This document shows positions 6,999 through 14,588 of a stretch of DNA of 23,097 nt, piece by piece (the stretch's first letter is position 1; every line of letters starts with the position of its first letter). Position numbers and translations under genes: made by a program. The DNA is taken from the NCBI GenBank assembly GCA_031553775.1, contig JAVBLA010000066.1, positions 1-23,097 on the forward strand, read 5' to 3'. The notes under the pieces were generated by a model. The model worked only from the letters and a program-made list of their open reading frames with translations. It was not told the origin of the DNA and did no database searches. The stretch is from JAISFI01 sp031553775 (GTDB lineage Bacteria > Bacteroidota > Bacteroidia > Bacteroidales > Azobacteroidaceae).

Positions 6999-7620
6999 AA
7001 AAATAGATATCAAAAGAATTGAAAATAAACCGGTAAGCTCCAATTGTTTTGTAGTATCTGTAGGAAAACAAACAATTGTGATTGATCCGGGAAGCAGCGA
7101 TAGTAGCGAAATTGTCAGCCTGCTACAAGGAAAAATACTTGATTACATCATCCTTACCCATGAACATTTCGATCATATATGGAGTACGGATGCCATTAAA
7201 AATTTGTTTCCGGATGCCCGGGTAATTGCAACCGGAATATGTTCCCGGTATATCCGGAATAAACGAAAAAACATGTCTATCTACTATAATGGAAAAGGAT
7301 TTGAGTTACAACCGGCAGATATATCGATCAAGGAAGAGTCTTCCATAAACTGGTGTGATATGGATATCAGATTTACTCCTACTCCGGGCCACTCAGAAGC
7401 TTCCATGTGTTTTGCAATAGGAAACTATCTGTTTACGGGAGATACTATTATTAAAGGAGAAAAAACCGTTACAAAACTGCCCGGAGGCAGGCGAGAGGAA
7501 TGGAAAAATAGCATAACGAAACTGCAAAAAAAATATGAAAAAGAAGATCCTATATTATGTTGCGGACATGGAGAAAACTGGAAATTTTCTGAAATTGATA
7601 TAGATTTATTAGCGTATTAG
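6991..7620 (+). CDS. Metallo-beta-lactamase-fold hydrolase (glyoxalase II-like)
   Basis: The 209-residue protein has the full dinuclear metal set: THEHFDH (H57, H59, D61, H62), PGHS (H134), FTGD (D151) and CGHGE (H193). The layout and the PTPGHSEASMCF segment match the glyoxalase II-like subgroup, many of whose members hydrolyse thioesters. As the last gene of the acyl cassette, overlapping the GNAT by 8 bases, it may clear mis-loaded or stalled acyl groups from the two carrier proteins, or release a free acid. This editing role is inference. A general detoxifying hydrolase carried along by chance is the alternative, though the tight overlap argues against it. Confidence 0.85.
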   Translation: MDKKIDIKRIENKPVSSNCFVVSVGKQTIVIDPGSSDSSEIVSLLQGKILDYIILTHEHFDHIWSTDAIKNLFPDARVIATGICSRYIRNKRKNMSIYYNGKGFELQPADISIKEESSINWCDMDIRFTPTPGHSEASMCFAIGNYLFTGDTIIKGEKTVTKLPGGRREEWKNSITKLQKKYEKEDPILCCGHGENWKFSEIDIDLLAY

Positions 7621-7682
7621 AATATAAATAAAAAGATTATATAAATAATATTATATCACTAATAATAAGAATATTATAAATT
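7621..7682. other. 62-base extremely A/T-rich spacer
   Basis: Nearly all bases are A or T, with short dyads such as ATAATATTAT. There is no TAnnTTTG/TTTG promoter pair and no G/C stem of a terminator. It separates the acyl cassette from the aminotransferase gene and is the only sizeable gap between the MBL gene and the Wzy gene. Confidence 0.4.
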
Positions 7683-8795
7683 ATGATAAAATTTCTGAAC
7701 CTTCAAAAAATAAATGCCATTTACGCAGAAGAACTCAAGAAAGCAGCCTCCAGGATCATCGATAAAGGATGGTTCCTGCTCGGAGAAGAAACCCTAAAAT
7801 TTGAAAAGAAATTTTCTGAATACATCGGAAGTAGTACGATTGCCTGTGCCAACGGATTAGATGCCCTGCGCCTGATCCTCCGGGCTTACATCGAACAGGG
7901 TATTATGAAAGAAGGAGATGAAATACTCGTTCCCGCCAACACCTATATCGCATCGATTCTTGCAATAACAGATAACCAACTGAAACCTGTTCTGATAGAT
8001 CCTGATATTGAAACTTATAATTTACCATATTCCGGCATTGAAAAACACATTACCTCCAAAACAAAGGCCATCATGGTTGTACACTTGTACGGAAGAATTT
8101 GCTGGAACAAGAAAATAGAAGAGACTGCCCGGAAATACAATTTGAAGATCATAGAAGACAATGCACAAGCGGTTGGTGCCCATTATGAAGATGCAGACGG
8201 AGTCAGAAAATATTCCGGAAGTCTCGGCGATGCTGCCGGCAACAGCTTTTATCCAGGCAAAAACCTGGGTGCATTGGGTGATAGCGGGGCAGTCACCACT
8301 AACGACAAAGTGCTGGAAGAAACCATCCGTGCATTGGCAAACTACGGATCACGGGAAAAGTATATCAACCGGTATTGCGGACTCAACAGTCGCATGGATG
8401 AGATACAAGCGGCATTTCTTTCTGTAAAACTGAAATACATCGATCACGAAAATGAAACCAGGAGAAAAATTGCCGCATACTACACAGAGCATATCAAAAA
8501 TGAAAAGATCATCCTCCCTGCCAAAGTGGTTATGAGAGAATCTCATGTATATCATTTGTATGTGATAAGGTGCACAGAAAGAGATACTTTGCAAAAATAT
8601 CTGACGAAAAATGGAGTACAAACCCAAATTCATTATCCCATACCTCCACACAAACAGGAAGCATATAAGGAGTGGAACACCGTCCATCTGCCTGTCACCG
8701 AGAAAATAAGCAGAGAGGTCCTTAGCCTTCCTATCAGTAGTATAATAAGCGGCAGTGAAGCCGAAAAAATAGTAGAATTGATAAACAGATTCTGA
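7683..8795 (+). CDS. DegT/DnrJ/EryC1/StrS aminotransferase, probable dTDP-3-oxo-6-deoxyhexose aminotransferase (FdtB/QdtB-like)
   Basis: A PLP-dependent sugar aminotransferase of 370 residues, the usual family length. PANTYIASILAI (84-95), VHLYGR (133-138), EDNAQAVGAHY (158-168; D159 contacts the PLP ring nitrogen) and FYPGKNLGALGDSGA, with K193 as the Schiff-base lysine, are all present. So is the C-terminal HYPIPPHKQEAY segment. The opening FLNLQKINA and the IEDNAQAVGA pattern fit the FdtB/QdtB group. It should transfer an amino group from glutamate to C3 of the 3-keto sugar made by the tandem isomerase. It is separated from that isomerase by the eight-gene acyl cassette. The gene ends directly against the next start (TGAATG). 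The sugar is Fuc3N or Qui3N; the sequence does not decide. Confidence 0.88.
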   Translation: MIKFLNLQKINAIYAEELKKAASRIIDKGWFLLGEETLKFEKKFSEYIGSSTIACANGLDALRLILRAYIEQGIMKEGDEILVPANTYIASILAITDNQLKPVLIDPDIETYNLPYSGIEKHITSKTKAIMVVHLYGRICWNKKIEETARKYNLKIIEDNAQAVGAHYEDADGVRKYSGSLGDAAGNSFYPGKNLGALGDSGAVTTNDKVLEETIRALANYGSREKYINRYCGLNSRMDEIQAAFLSVKLKYIDHENETRRKIAAYYTEHIKNEKIILPAKVVMRESHVYHLYVIRCTERDTLQKYLTKNGVQTQIHYPIPPHKQEAYKEWNTVHLPVTEKISREVLSLPISSIISGSEAEKIVELINRF

Positions 8796-9725
8796 ATGAT
8801 CGGAAACACATTAAATACCTCTCTCCCACTGGTATCGGTAATCGTACCTTCATACAACCATGCGGCCTATATAGAAGACTGCATTCTAAGTATTGTAAAT
8901 CAAACATATGAAAATATCGAGTTGATCGTAATCGACGATGGCTCCAGAGACAATTCCCGTGAAATACTTCAACGCTTGCAGAAACAATATGGATTCATCC
9001 TGGAATTTCAGGAAAACATAGGATTATCCAGAACATTGAATAAAGCCCGTAAGAAATATGTACACGGAAAATATATAACTGGATCAGGATCGGATGATTA
9101 TCTTTTATTAGATAAAGTTGAAAAACAAGTACAATTCCTGGAAAACCATCCGGAATACGGAATGGTTTGCGGAAAAATCCATATGGTAAATACAGAAGGA
9201 AAACTGATTGAAGATGTTCAGATTATAGACCCGGTAATAGATCCGGTAGAAAGCCTGAAATTTGAATCTCTTCTTGAAAACGATTGTATACCTTCTTCAT
9301 CAGTAATGCTCCGCACGGAAATTATGGATGCCTGCGGAGGTTATAATGAAAATACAATTACCGAAGATTTTGATCTATTCCTGAAAGTGGCATGGATCAG
9401 CAAAATTGCTTATATAGACGAATATTTTGCTTATTATCGCTGGCATGGAAAGAACATGACCACCCATACATTGAAAATGTATACTGCCACCTGGGAAATC
9501 ATCTACAGTTGGAAAGATAAAATAGAACCGAATCTATTCAACAAAGTAATTTCCAGAAGGGCTTCTCTGAATTTTAGCGTATTAGCCAGGAAACATAAAA
9601 AAGAAGCGCTACGATATTTTGAATTCAATCCTCCCTATAGGGATGGATTTATTCTAAAAAATCATCTGAAAGGATTTTATAAACTTTGCTTTTGCTGGTT
9701 CTCCGGCAAATCGGTCTGGAAATAA
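8796..9725 (+). CDS. Glycosyltransferase family 2 (GT-A fold)
   Basis: The 309-residue inverting-type transferase opens with the canonical GT2 nucleotide-binding stretch LVSVIVPSYNHAAYIEDCI. It has VIDDGS (45-50), an acidic SDD at 99-101 in the position of the metal-binding DXD, and a downstream ED (190-191) as the probable catalytic base region. No membrane segment is evident, so it should act at the cytoplasmic face on the lipid-linked repeat unit. The start codon follows the aminotransferase stop without a gap. Adjacency makes it a candidate to transfer the N-acylated 3-amino sugar, but donor and acceptor are not shown by the sequence. Confidence 0.88.
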   Translation: MIGNTLNTSLPLVSVIVPSYNHAAYIEDCILSIVNQTYENIELIVIDDGSRDNSREILQRLQKQYGFILEFQENIGLSRTLNKARKKYVHGKYITGSGSDDYLLLDKVEKQVQFLENHPEYGMVCGKIHMVNTEGKLIEDVQIIDPVIDPVESLKFESLLENDCIPSSSVMLRTEIMDACGGYNENTITEDFDLFLKVAWISKIAYIDEYFAYYRWHGKNMTTHTLKMYTATWEIIYSWKDKIEPNLFNKVISRRASLNFSVLARKHKKEALRYFEFNPPYRDGFILKNHLKGFYKLCFCWFSGKSVWK

Positions 9726-9730
9726 AAAAC

Positions 9731-9735
9731 AGGAG
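9731..9735 (+). promoter_or_regulatory. Shine-Dalgarno sequence before the Wzy gene
   Basis: AGGAG lies 2 bases before the ATG at 9738. It stands out because most genes here rely on A-rich leaders or stop/start overlap. Confidence 0.45.
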
Positions 9736-9737
9736 CA

Positions 9738-11027
9738 ATGCCACTGATAGGAAAAGCAATCATATTATTTCTGATCATATTTAATTTCAGGATACCCGGA
9801 TTATATAATTCATCTGTATTGTCTGCTATATTGTCTTTTATTTACTACATATCGGTCAGAAAGTCGATCCCTTTCTATTACTTCCGGCAAAAGTATATTA
9901 TCCTGATATTTGCAGGGCTAATAGCTATTAATATCTTATCTATTTTCATTACAATAAGTTATGGAACATTCGATTATGTATTATCCAAAGCTCTTATACT
10001 ACAATTTTCCATGTTGTGTTGTCTGGTATTTGCATTACCGGTACTACTGGAAGGGCATGAATCGAACGCTTTCGAACATGCAGCAGCAATTATATGCTAT
10101 GCATTTGTTATACAGTCCATTATCCAGCTACTGGGCTTCCTGATTCCTCCTTTCGGAGATTTCCTGATTTCTATCAAACCCGAAAAGATGCAAAAAATTC
10201 TTTCCACCGGTGCTATTAAAATATATTTCAGGGGATATGCACTGTCTGGAAGTCCATTTTTTGAGCTTCCAGCCGGATTTGGCGTTGCATTCATTTTATT
10301 TTTCCGTTTGTTACTGATCGATAATCAAAAAAAATTCACAGGATATTGGATATATATTATTCTTTTCCTGCTCCTGTTTGGTTCCGTTCTTTCAGGAAGA
10401 ACTGCTTTTATCGGCTTTTCCATGGGTTGTATCATGAGTATACTCCTTTTCAGCAATTTTCTCGATACGATTGTAAAAATTATCAGGAAATCAATACTTC
10501 CCATTGCCGTAATCATCACTATATATGCCTTCCTGATAACTCCCAAGCAACGGAAATCTCTACTGGAAGACATTTTTCCTTTTGCCTTCGAAATCTTTTA
10601 CAATTATGAAACATCCGGACAGCTCACCACAGACTCATCGGAAGCTATTAAAAATCACTACTTTATACTGCCTCCGGAGACTTATCTACATGGAGACGGT
10701 CGTTTTGAGGGAGAAAACAATTCTTACTATAAAAATACGGATGCCGGTTATATGCGTTCCGTGCTCTATGGAGGAATCCCTTTCGCATTATGCCTGATGT
10801 TGTACCAATCGCTATACTTCATCAATCCGCTATATATTTCCAGAAATGGAAACAGCTGGGAAGATTATGCCGATTTTCTCTGCTTGCTTGCCTTATTCAT
10901 CCATTTATTCTTTCTGGAATATAAAGGACTGACTATCGGGACCCAGAATATCATGCAAGTTCTGTTACTTTTCATAGGATCGTCTTACATGGCCCGATTT
11001 TATTACCGGCAGCAAAAGCCTGTATAA
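9738..11027 (+). CDS. O-antigen/capsule polymerase (Wzy-like)
   Basis: A very hydrophobic 429-residue protein with about ten or more membrane segments. A large extracytoplasmic loop spans about residues 268-340, including GENNSYYKNTDAGYMRS followed by LYGGIPF. This loop, with the SGRTAF motif near 219-224, is the usual layout of Wzy polymerases, which join lipid-linked repeat units in the periplasm. Wzy sequences diverge strongly, so the call rests on topology, these motifs and context (a flippase gene and an initiating transferase in the same operon). An AGGAG sequence at 9731-9735 is one of the few clear ribosome-binding sites in the window. Confidence 0.78.
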   Translation: MPLIGKAIILFLIIFNFRIPGLYNSSVLSAILSFIYYISVRKSIPFYYFRQKYIILIFAGLIAINILSIFITISYGTFDYVLSKALILQFSMLCCLVFALPVLLEGHESNAFEHAAAIICYAFVIQSIIQLLGFLIPPFGDFLISIKPEKMQKILSTGAIKIYFRGYALSGSPFFELPAGFGVAFILFFRLLLIDNQKKFTGYWIYIILFLLLFGSVLSGRTAFIGFSMGCIMSILLFSNFLDTIVKIIRKSILPIAVIITIYAFLITPKQRKSLLEDIFPFAFEIFYNYETSGQLTTDSSEAIKNHYFILPPETYLHGDGRFEGENNSYYKNTDAGYMRSVLYGGIPFALCLMLYQSLYFINPLYISRNGNSWEDYADFLCLLALFIHLFFLEYKGLTIGTQNIMQVLLLFIGSSYMARFYYRQQKPV

Positions 11028-11041
11028 ACAGAATACCAAGG

Positions 11042-12172
11042 ATGAAAAGAGACAAAAACATACAAACGATAGTCGTATCCGGAATCAATTTGTTTACGGG
11101 TGGAACATTGAAAGTAATGCAGGATTGCATAGCTGCGTTATCTGCATATGCAGGAAACAGCTACCAGATTATCGCTATGGTACACGATGAAAAATTATAC
11201 CCTGCATACGCCAATGTAAAATATATTACCTTTCCAAAATCAAGAAAATCCTGGTTATTCAGATTGTATTACGAATATATCGGTTTTTACAGATTGTCAA
11301 AACGGCTGGAACCATCCTGCTGGTTTTCCATGCACGATTTAACTCCCCGCGTTCGCGCAGGTATGAGGCTTGTTTATTGCCACAGTTCTTTTCCTTTTTA
11401 CCAGGCCGGATGGAACGATTTCAGGTTACAATATCCCATTTTCATGTTCAGTGTTTTTCTAAAACACATATACCGGATCAATATCCGTAAAAATAAGTAT
11501 GTAATTGTACAACAGGAAGCCACCCGGGAATCTTTCCGGAAAATGTACGGTATTAGAAATATCGTTGTTTCACTTCCTGTACAAAATTTTGCAAAATATT
11601 TCAGGAAAGATAATGAGTTCCGCCATACCGGAAAAATATTTTTCTATCCTGCCAGCCCAATGATTCACAAAAATTTCGGTATCATCTGCCAGGCTCTTTC
11701 CCTCCTGGAAAAAAAAGGAGTTACAAATCTTGAAGTAATATTGACTATCGATGGAAAAGAAAATAAATATTCCCGGCATCTGTATAAGAAATACAAACAC
11801 CTGAAAAACCTGAAATTCGCCGGATATCTTTCGCGGGAAGATATCACTGCTTTGTATGAAGCATGCGACTATCTTATTTTTCCATCAAAAACAGAATCCT
11901 GGGGATTGCCGTTAACAGAAGCCAAAGAAATGGGGAAAAACATTCTGGCGGCCAATCTTCCTTATGCCAAAGAAACCATAGGACAGTACGACCGGGTGAA
12001 ATTTTTCGATCCGGACGATGCCAGCATCTTAGCTGGAATCATGAAAGAAATCGTTGAAGGAAAAATCAGATTTGATGAAACTGCAAAAACGGTATATCAC
12101 AAACCCTTTGCAGAGAATTGGGATGAATTATTGAAAATCCTATTCCATAAACCGGATGACAATCCGACATAA
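11042..12172 (+). CDS. Glycosyltransferase, GT4-like (GT-B fold)
   Basis: The 376-residue transferase has an N-terminal acceptor domain with the GINLFTGGTLKVMQDCI opening. The C-terminal donor domain carries the E-x7-E signature in TESWGLPLTE (E285, E293), where retaining GT4 enzymes bind the nucleotide sugar. PASPMIHKNFG (203-213) corresponds to the usual start of the donor domain. It resembles transferases annotated in Bacteroidales capsule loci. It is probably cytoplasmic or peripheral to the inner membrane. Donor sugar unknown. It lies 14 bases after the Wzy gene. Confidence 0.82.
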   Translation: MKRDKNIQTIVVSGINLFTGGTLKVMQDCIAALSAYAGNSYQIIAMVHDEKLYPAYANVKYITFPKSRKSWLFRLYYEYIGFYRLSKRLEPSCWFSMHDLTPRVRAGMRLVYCHSSFPFYQAGWNDFRLQYPIFMFSVFLKHIYRINIRKNKYVIVQQEATRESFRKMYGIRNIVVSLPVQNFAKYFRKDNEFRHTGKIFFYPASPMIHKNFGIICQALSLLEKKGVTNLEVILTIDGKENKYSRHLYKKYKHLKNLKFAGYLSREDITALYEACDYLIFPSKTESWGLPLTEAKEMGKNILAANLPYAKETIGQYDRVKFFDPDDASILAGIMKEIVEGKIRFDETAKTVYHKPFAENWDELLKILFHKPDDNPT

Positions 12173-12207
12173 AAAAGAAAAAAAAGATGTAGCAATCTAC
12201 AAAAACA

Positions 12208-13410
12208 ATGAAAGAAACAAAAGGATTGAAAATAGTTTATTTACTACCGGGAGGTCTCTTTAATCCGGGTGGAATGGAACGGGTAACAAGTATCAAAGTT
12301 AATTATCTGGTCATGCATACCAACTACCAGATATCTATTGTTACAACCGAGCAATTGAATCGTCCGATTTTTTATCCTTTGTCTCCTCGTATCCAACTGT
12401 ATCATTTAGATATAGGAATCCATGAAAATTTCGGAAAAGAAACTTATTGGCAAAAATGCATATCCCGTTACAAAAAAATCAAAGAATACAAAAAAGCCCT
12501 GATAAAATTATTATACGATATTCGTCCGGATATCACTGTTTCCACATTAGGCTTAGACATGGAATTTCTACATACTTTGAATGATGGAAGCCTTAAAATC
12601 GGAGAACTTCATTTTCAGGGAAATTTCAGGGAACTGATGGCCGATAAACTTTCCGAAGGTATTATAGCCAAATTCATTTCCAGAGTCAGAACTCAAAAAC
12701 TATACAGGGAATCAGAAAAACTCTCCCGCCTGGTCGTATTAACCCAAGAAGAGAAAAATTTCCGGAAAAAGAAAAATAATATTTCTGTCATCCCCAATCC
12801 TCTTCCTTTTTTTCCTGAGAAAGCCTCTTCATGCGCCAATAAAAAAGCTATTGCTGCAGGAAGGTTGGTATATGAAAAAGGATTCGACATGCTGATAAAG
12901 GCATGGAAAGCTGTGGCTAAAAAAGATCCATCCTGGGAATTGCACCTATATGGTAACGGTAACCAGAAGGAGAATCTTCTTCAACTAATCAAAGAATACA
13001 ACCTGGAGAAACAGGTTTGGATACACGACGCAGTAGATAATATTCATCAACGGTATTTGGAAAGTTCTCTATTGATCTTTCCATCCCGTTATCTGGAAGC
13101 ATTCGGAATGGTAATCGCAGAAGCCATGTCATGCGGAATTCCGGTAGTGGCATTTAACAGTCCTTGTGGTCCTAAAGACCTCATTACAGATGGAATAGAC
13201 GGCTTCCTTCTCGAGACAGGAGATATCGACGGTTTATCCGACAGGATATGTACATTGATTACATCTCCGGAACTAAGAAAAAAGATGGGAGAAGCAGCCC
13301 GTCTGACAGCCGGGAATTACCGGAAAGAAATTGTTATGTTGCAATGGATTAATTTATTTGAAAAACTAAGTAAAACAAATGATGACTACCAGAATACTAC
13401 ACATCCCTAA
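12208..13410 (+). CDS. Glycosyltransferase, GT4 family
   Basis: A GT-B fold transferase of 400 residues. NPGGMERV (19-26) is the acceptor-side glycine loop. AAGRLVYEKGFDMLI (216-230) opens the donor domain, and E-x7-E is in EAFGMVIAE (E297, E305). SPCGPKDLITDG follows, as in many capsule GT4 enzymes. No membrane segment is evident. A small dyad TGTAG-CAAT-CTACA lies at 12188-12201 just before the start codon; I cannot say if it matters. The 3' end overlaps the next gene by 32 bases. The sugar is unknown. Confidence 0.88.
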   Translation: MKETKGLKIVYLLPGGLFNPGGMERVTSIKVNYLVMHTNYQISIVTTEQLNRPIFYPLSPRIQLYHLDIGIHENFGKETYWQKCISRYKKIKEYKKALIKLLYDIRPDITVSTLGLDMEFLHTLNDGSLKIGELHFQGNFRELMADKLSEGIIAKFISRVRTQKLYRESEKLSRLVVLTQEEKNFRKKKNNISVIPNPLPFFPEKASSCANKKAIAAGRLVYEKGFDMLIKAWKAVAKKDPSWELHLYGNGNQKENLLQLIKEYNLEKQVWIHDAVDNIHQRYLESSLLIFPSRYLEAFGMVIAEAMSCGIPVVAFNSPCGPKDLITDGIDGFLLETGDIDGLSDRICTLITSPELRKKMGEAARLTAGNYRKEIVMLQWINLFEKLSKTNDDYQNTTHP

Positions 13411-14500
13411 CTTTTATCCTCCGCATATCGGAGGAATAGAAGACGTATGTCACAGTATCGTTTCGGCTACTCCCGGATACAATCACGAGGTGGTTTGTTA
13501 TCATCATGAACATGAGAGTCTTCAGGAAGTATACGAAGGAGTGAACGTAACACGTTGCGGAACAACGAAGAAGTTATTCAGTCAAGCAATATCTTTCTCT
13601 TTATATACGGAATTAAAAAAGATTTTCAGTCTGAGATGCCCGGATATCGTACATTTTCACACTCCGAATCCATTAGCCGGTGTATATCTGGAGAACTTAC
13701 TTCCGGCAAGGGTTCATCTAATCGTCCATTGGCATTCGGATATTATAGAACAAAAATTTCTGCATTTCTTCTATCAACCGATGGAAAACTGGCTATTACG
13801 CAGGGCAGATAAAATAGTAGTCACCAGTCCCCTGTATGCTCCCGCATCTAAAATACTTCTTCCCTGGAAAAACAAAATCCGGGTTATTCCGAATACAATC
13901 AACACCGGGAAATTAGACAAAAAAGAAGATGATGAAGAAGCCATCCTTAAAATCAGGTCACAATACGAAGGAAAGAAGATTATTTTTGCTTTCGGGCGTC
14001 ATGTACCCTACAAAGGATTCAAATACATGGTAGAAGCCAATTCTCATCTAAAGGAAAATGCAGTAATGGTAATAGCAGGAACGGGTCCATTGAGTAAAGA
14101 ACTGAAAAATATGCCATCTGCCGCCCGGATCGATTTTCCTGGTCGTTTGAGTGACAATATGCTTCGCCATTATTTATATGCTTCCGATATTTTTGCTTTT
14201 CCTTCCATCACCAGAAACGAAGCTTTCGGTATTGCACTGGCAGAAGCCATGTACTGCGGCTTACCTTCGGTTACTTTCACCATTCCCGGATCAGGAGTAA
14301 ACTGGGTAAGTCCCCATCAGAAAACCGGATTAGAAGTAAAAAATAGGGACTCCCAAGCCCTGGCCCATGCAATCAACCTGTTATTGAACGACAACAGCCT
14401 GAGAATCAGACTGGGAGAAAATGCCTCCAAACGGGCTAATGAACTCTATACCACAAATTCCATCAGAAAAGACCTGGAAGAAGTATATCAATCAATCTAA
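13379..14500 (+). CDS. Glycosyltransferase, GT4 family
   Basis: The 373-residue GT-B transferase has FYPPHIGGIEDV (12-23) as the acceptor-side loop, VHFHTPNP (91-98) and FAFGRHVPYKGF (203-214) at the donor domain. E-x7-E is in EAFGIALAE (E281, E289), and the late IPGSGVNWV segment is common in O-antigen GT4 enzymes. The start (ATGATG at 13379) lies inside the previous gene, a 32-base overlap that suggests coupled translation. It is the third retaining GT-B enzyme in a row, so the repeat unit probably has at least four or five sugars. Linkage and donor are not readable. Confidence 0.88.
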   Translation: MMTTRILHIPNFYPPHIGGIEDVCHSIVSATPGYNHEVVCYHHEHESLQEVYEGVNVTRCGTTKKLFSQAISFSLYTELKKIFSLRCPDIVHFHTPNPLAGVYLENLLPARVHLIVHWHSDIIEQKFLHFFYQPMENWLLRRADKIVVTSPLYAPASKILLPWKNKIRVIPNTINTGKLDKKEDDEEAILKIRSQYEGKKIIFAFGRHVPYKGFKYMVEANSHLKENAVMVIAGTGPLSKELKNMPSAARIDFPGRLSDNMLRHYLYASDIFAFPSITRNEAFGIALAEAMYCGLPSVTFTIPGSGVNWVSPHQKTGLEVKNRDSQALAHAINLLLNDNSLRIRLGENASKRANELYTTNSIRKDLEEVYQSI

Positions 14501-14516
14501 CCCATCATCAAACAAT

Positions 14517-14588
14517 ATGAAATACCTATCCAAACAAGAAAATGCCCATCCATTTTCAATTTTCAAATTTCAAATTTCAATTACATGA
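14517..14588 (+). CDS. Possible 23-codon leader ORF upstream of the initiating transferase
   Basis: An ATG at 14517 opens a 23-codon frame ending in TGA at 14586-14588, which overlaps the ATG of the next gene as ATGA. Its second half is encoded by the TTTCAAA repeats. No family is recognisable. It could couple translation of the initiating transferase, or be chance. Confidence 0.2.
   Translation: MKYLSKQENAHPFSIFKFQISIT
14553..14582 (+). repeat. Four short tandem TTTCAAA-type units
   Basis: TTTTCAA, TTTTCAAA, TTTCAAA and TTTCAA follow one another directly in the 84-base gap before the initiating transferase gene. The units are imperfect and 6-8 bases long. No other copy was noticed in the window. 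Confidence 0.6.

Noticed and set aside
12188..12201. Small dyad TGTAG-CAAT-CTACA before the second GT4 gene, considered as a terminator or attenuator.
   Set aside because: Only five base pairs, A-rich rather than T-rich sequence after it, and position directly at a start codon.
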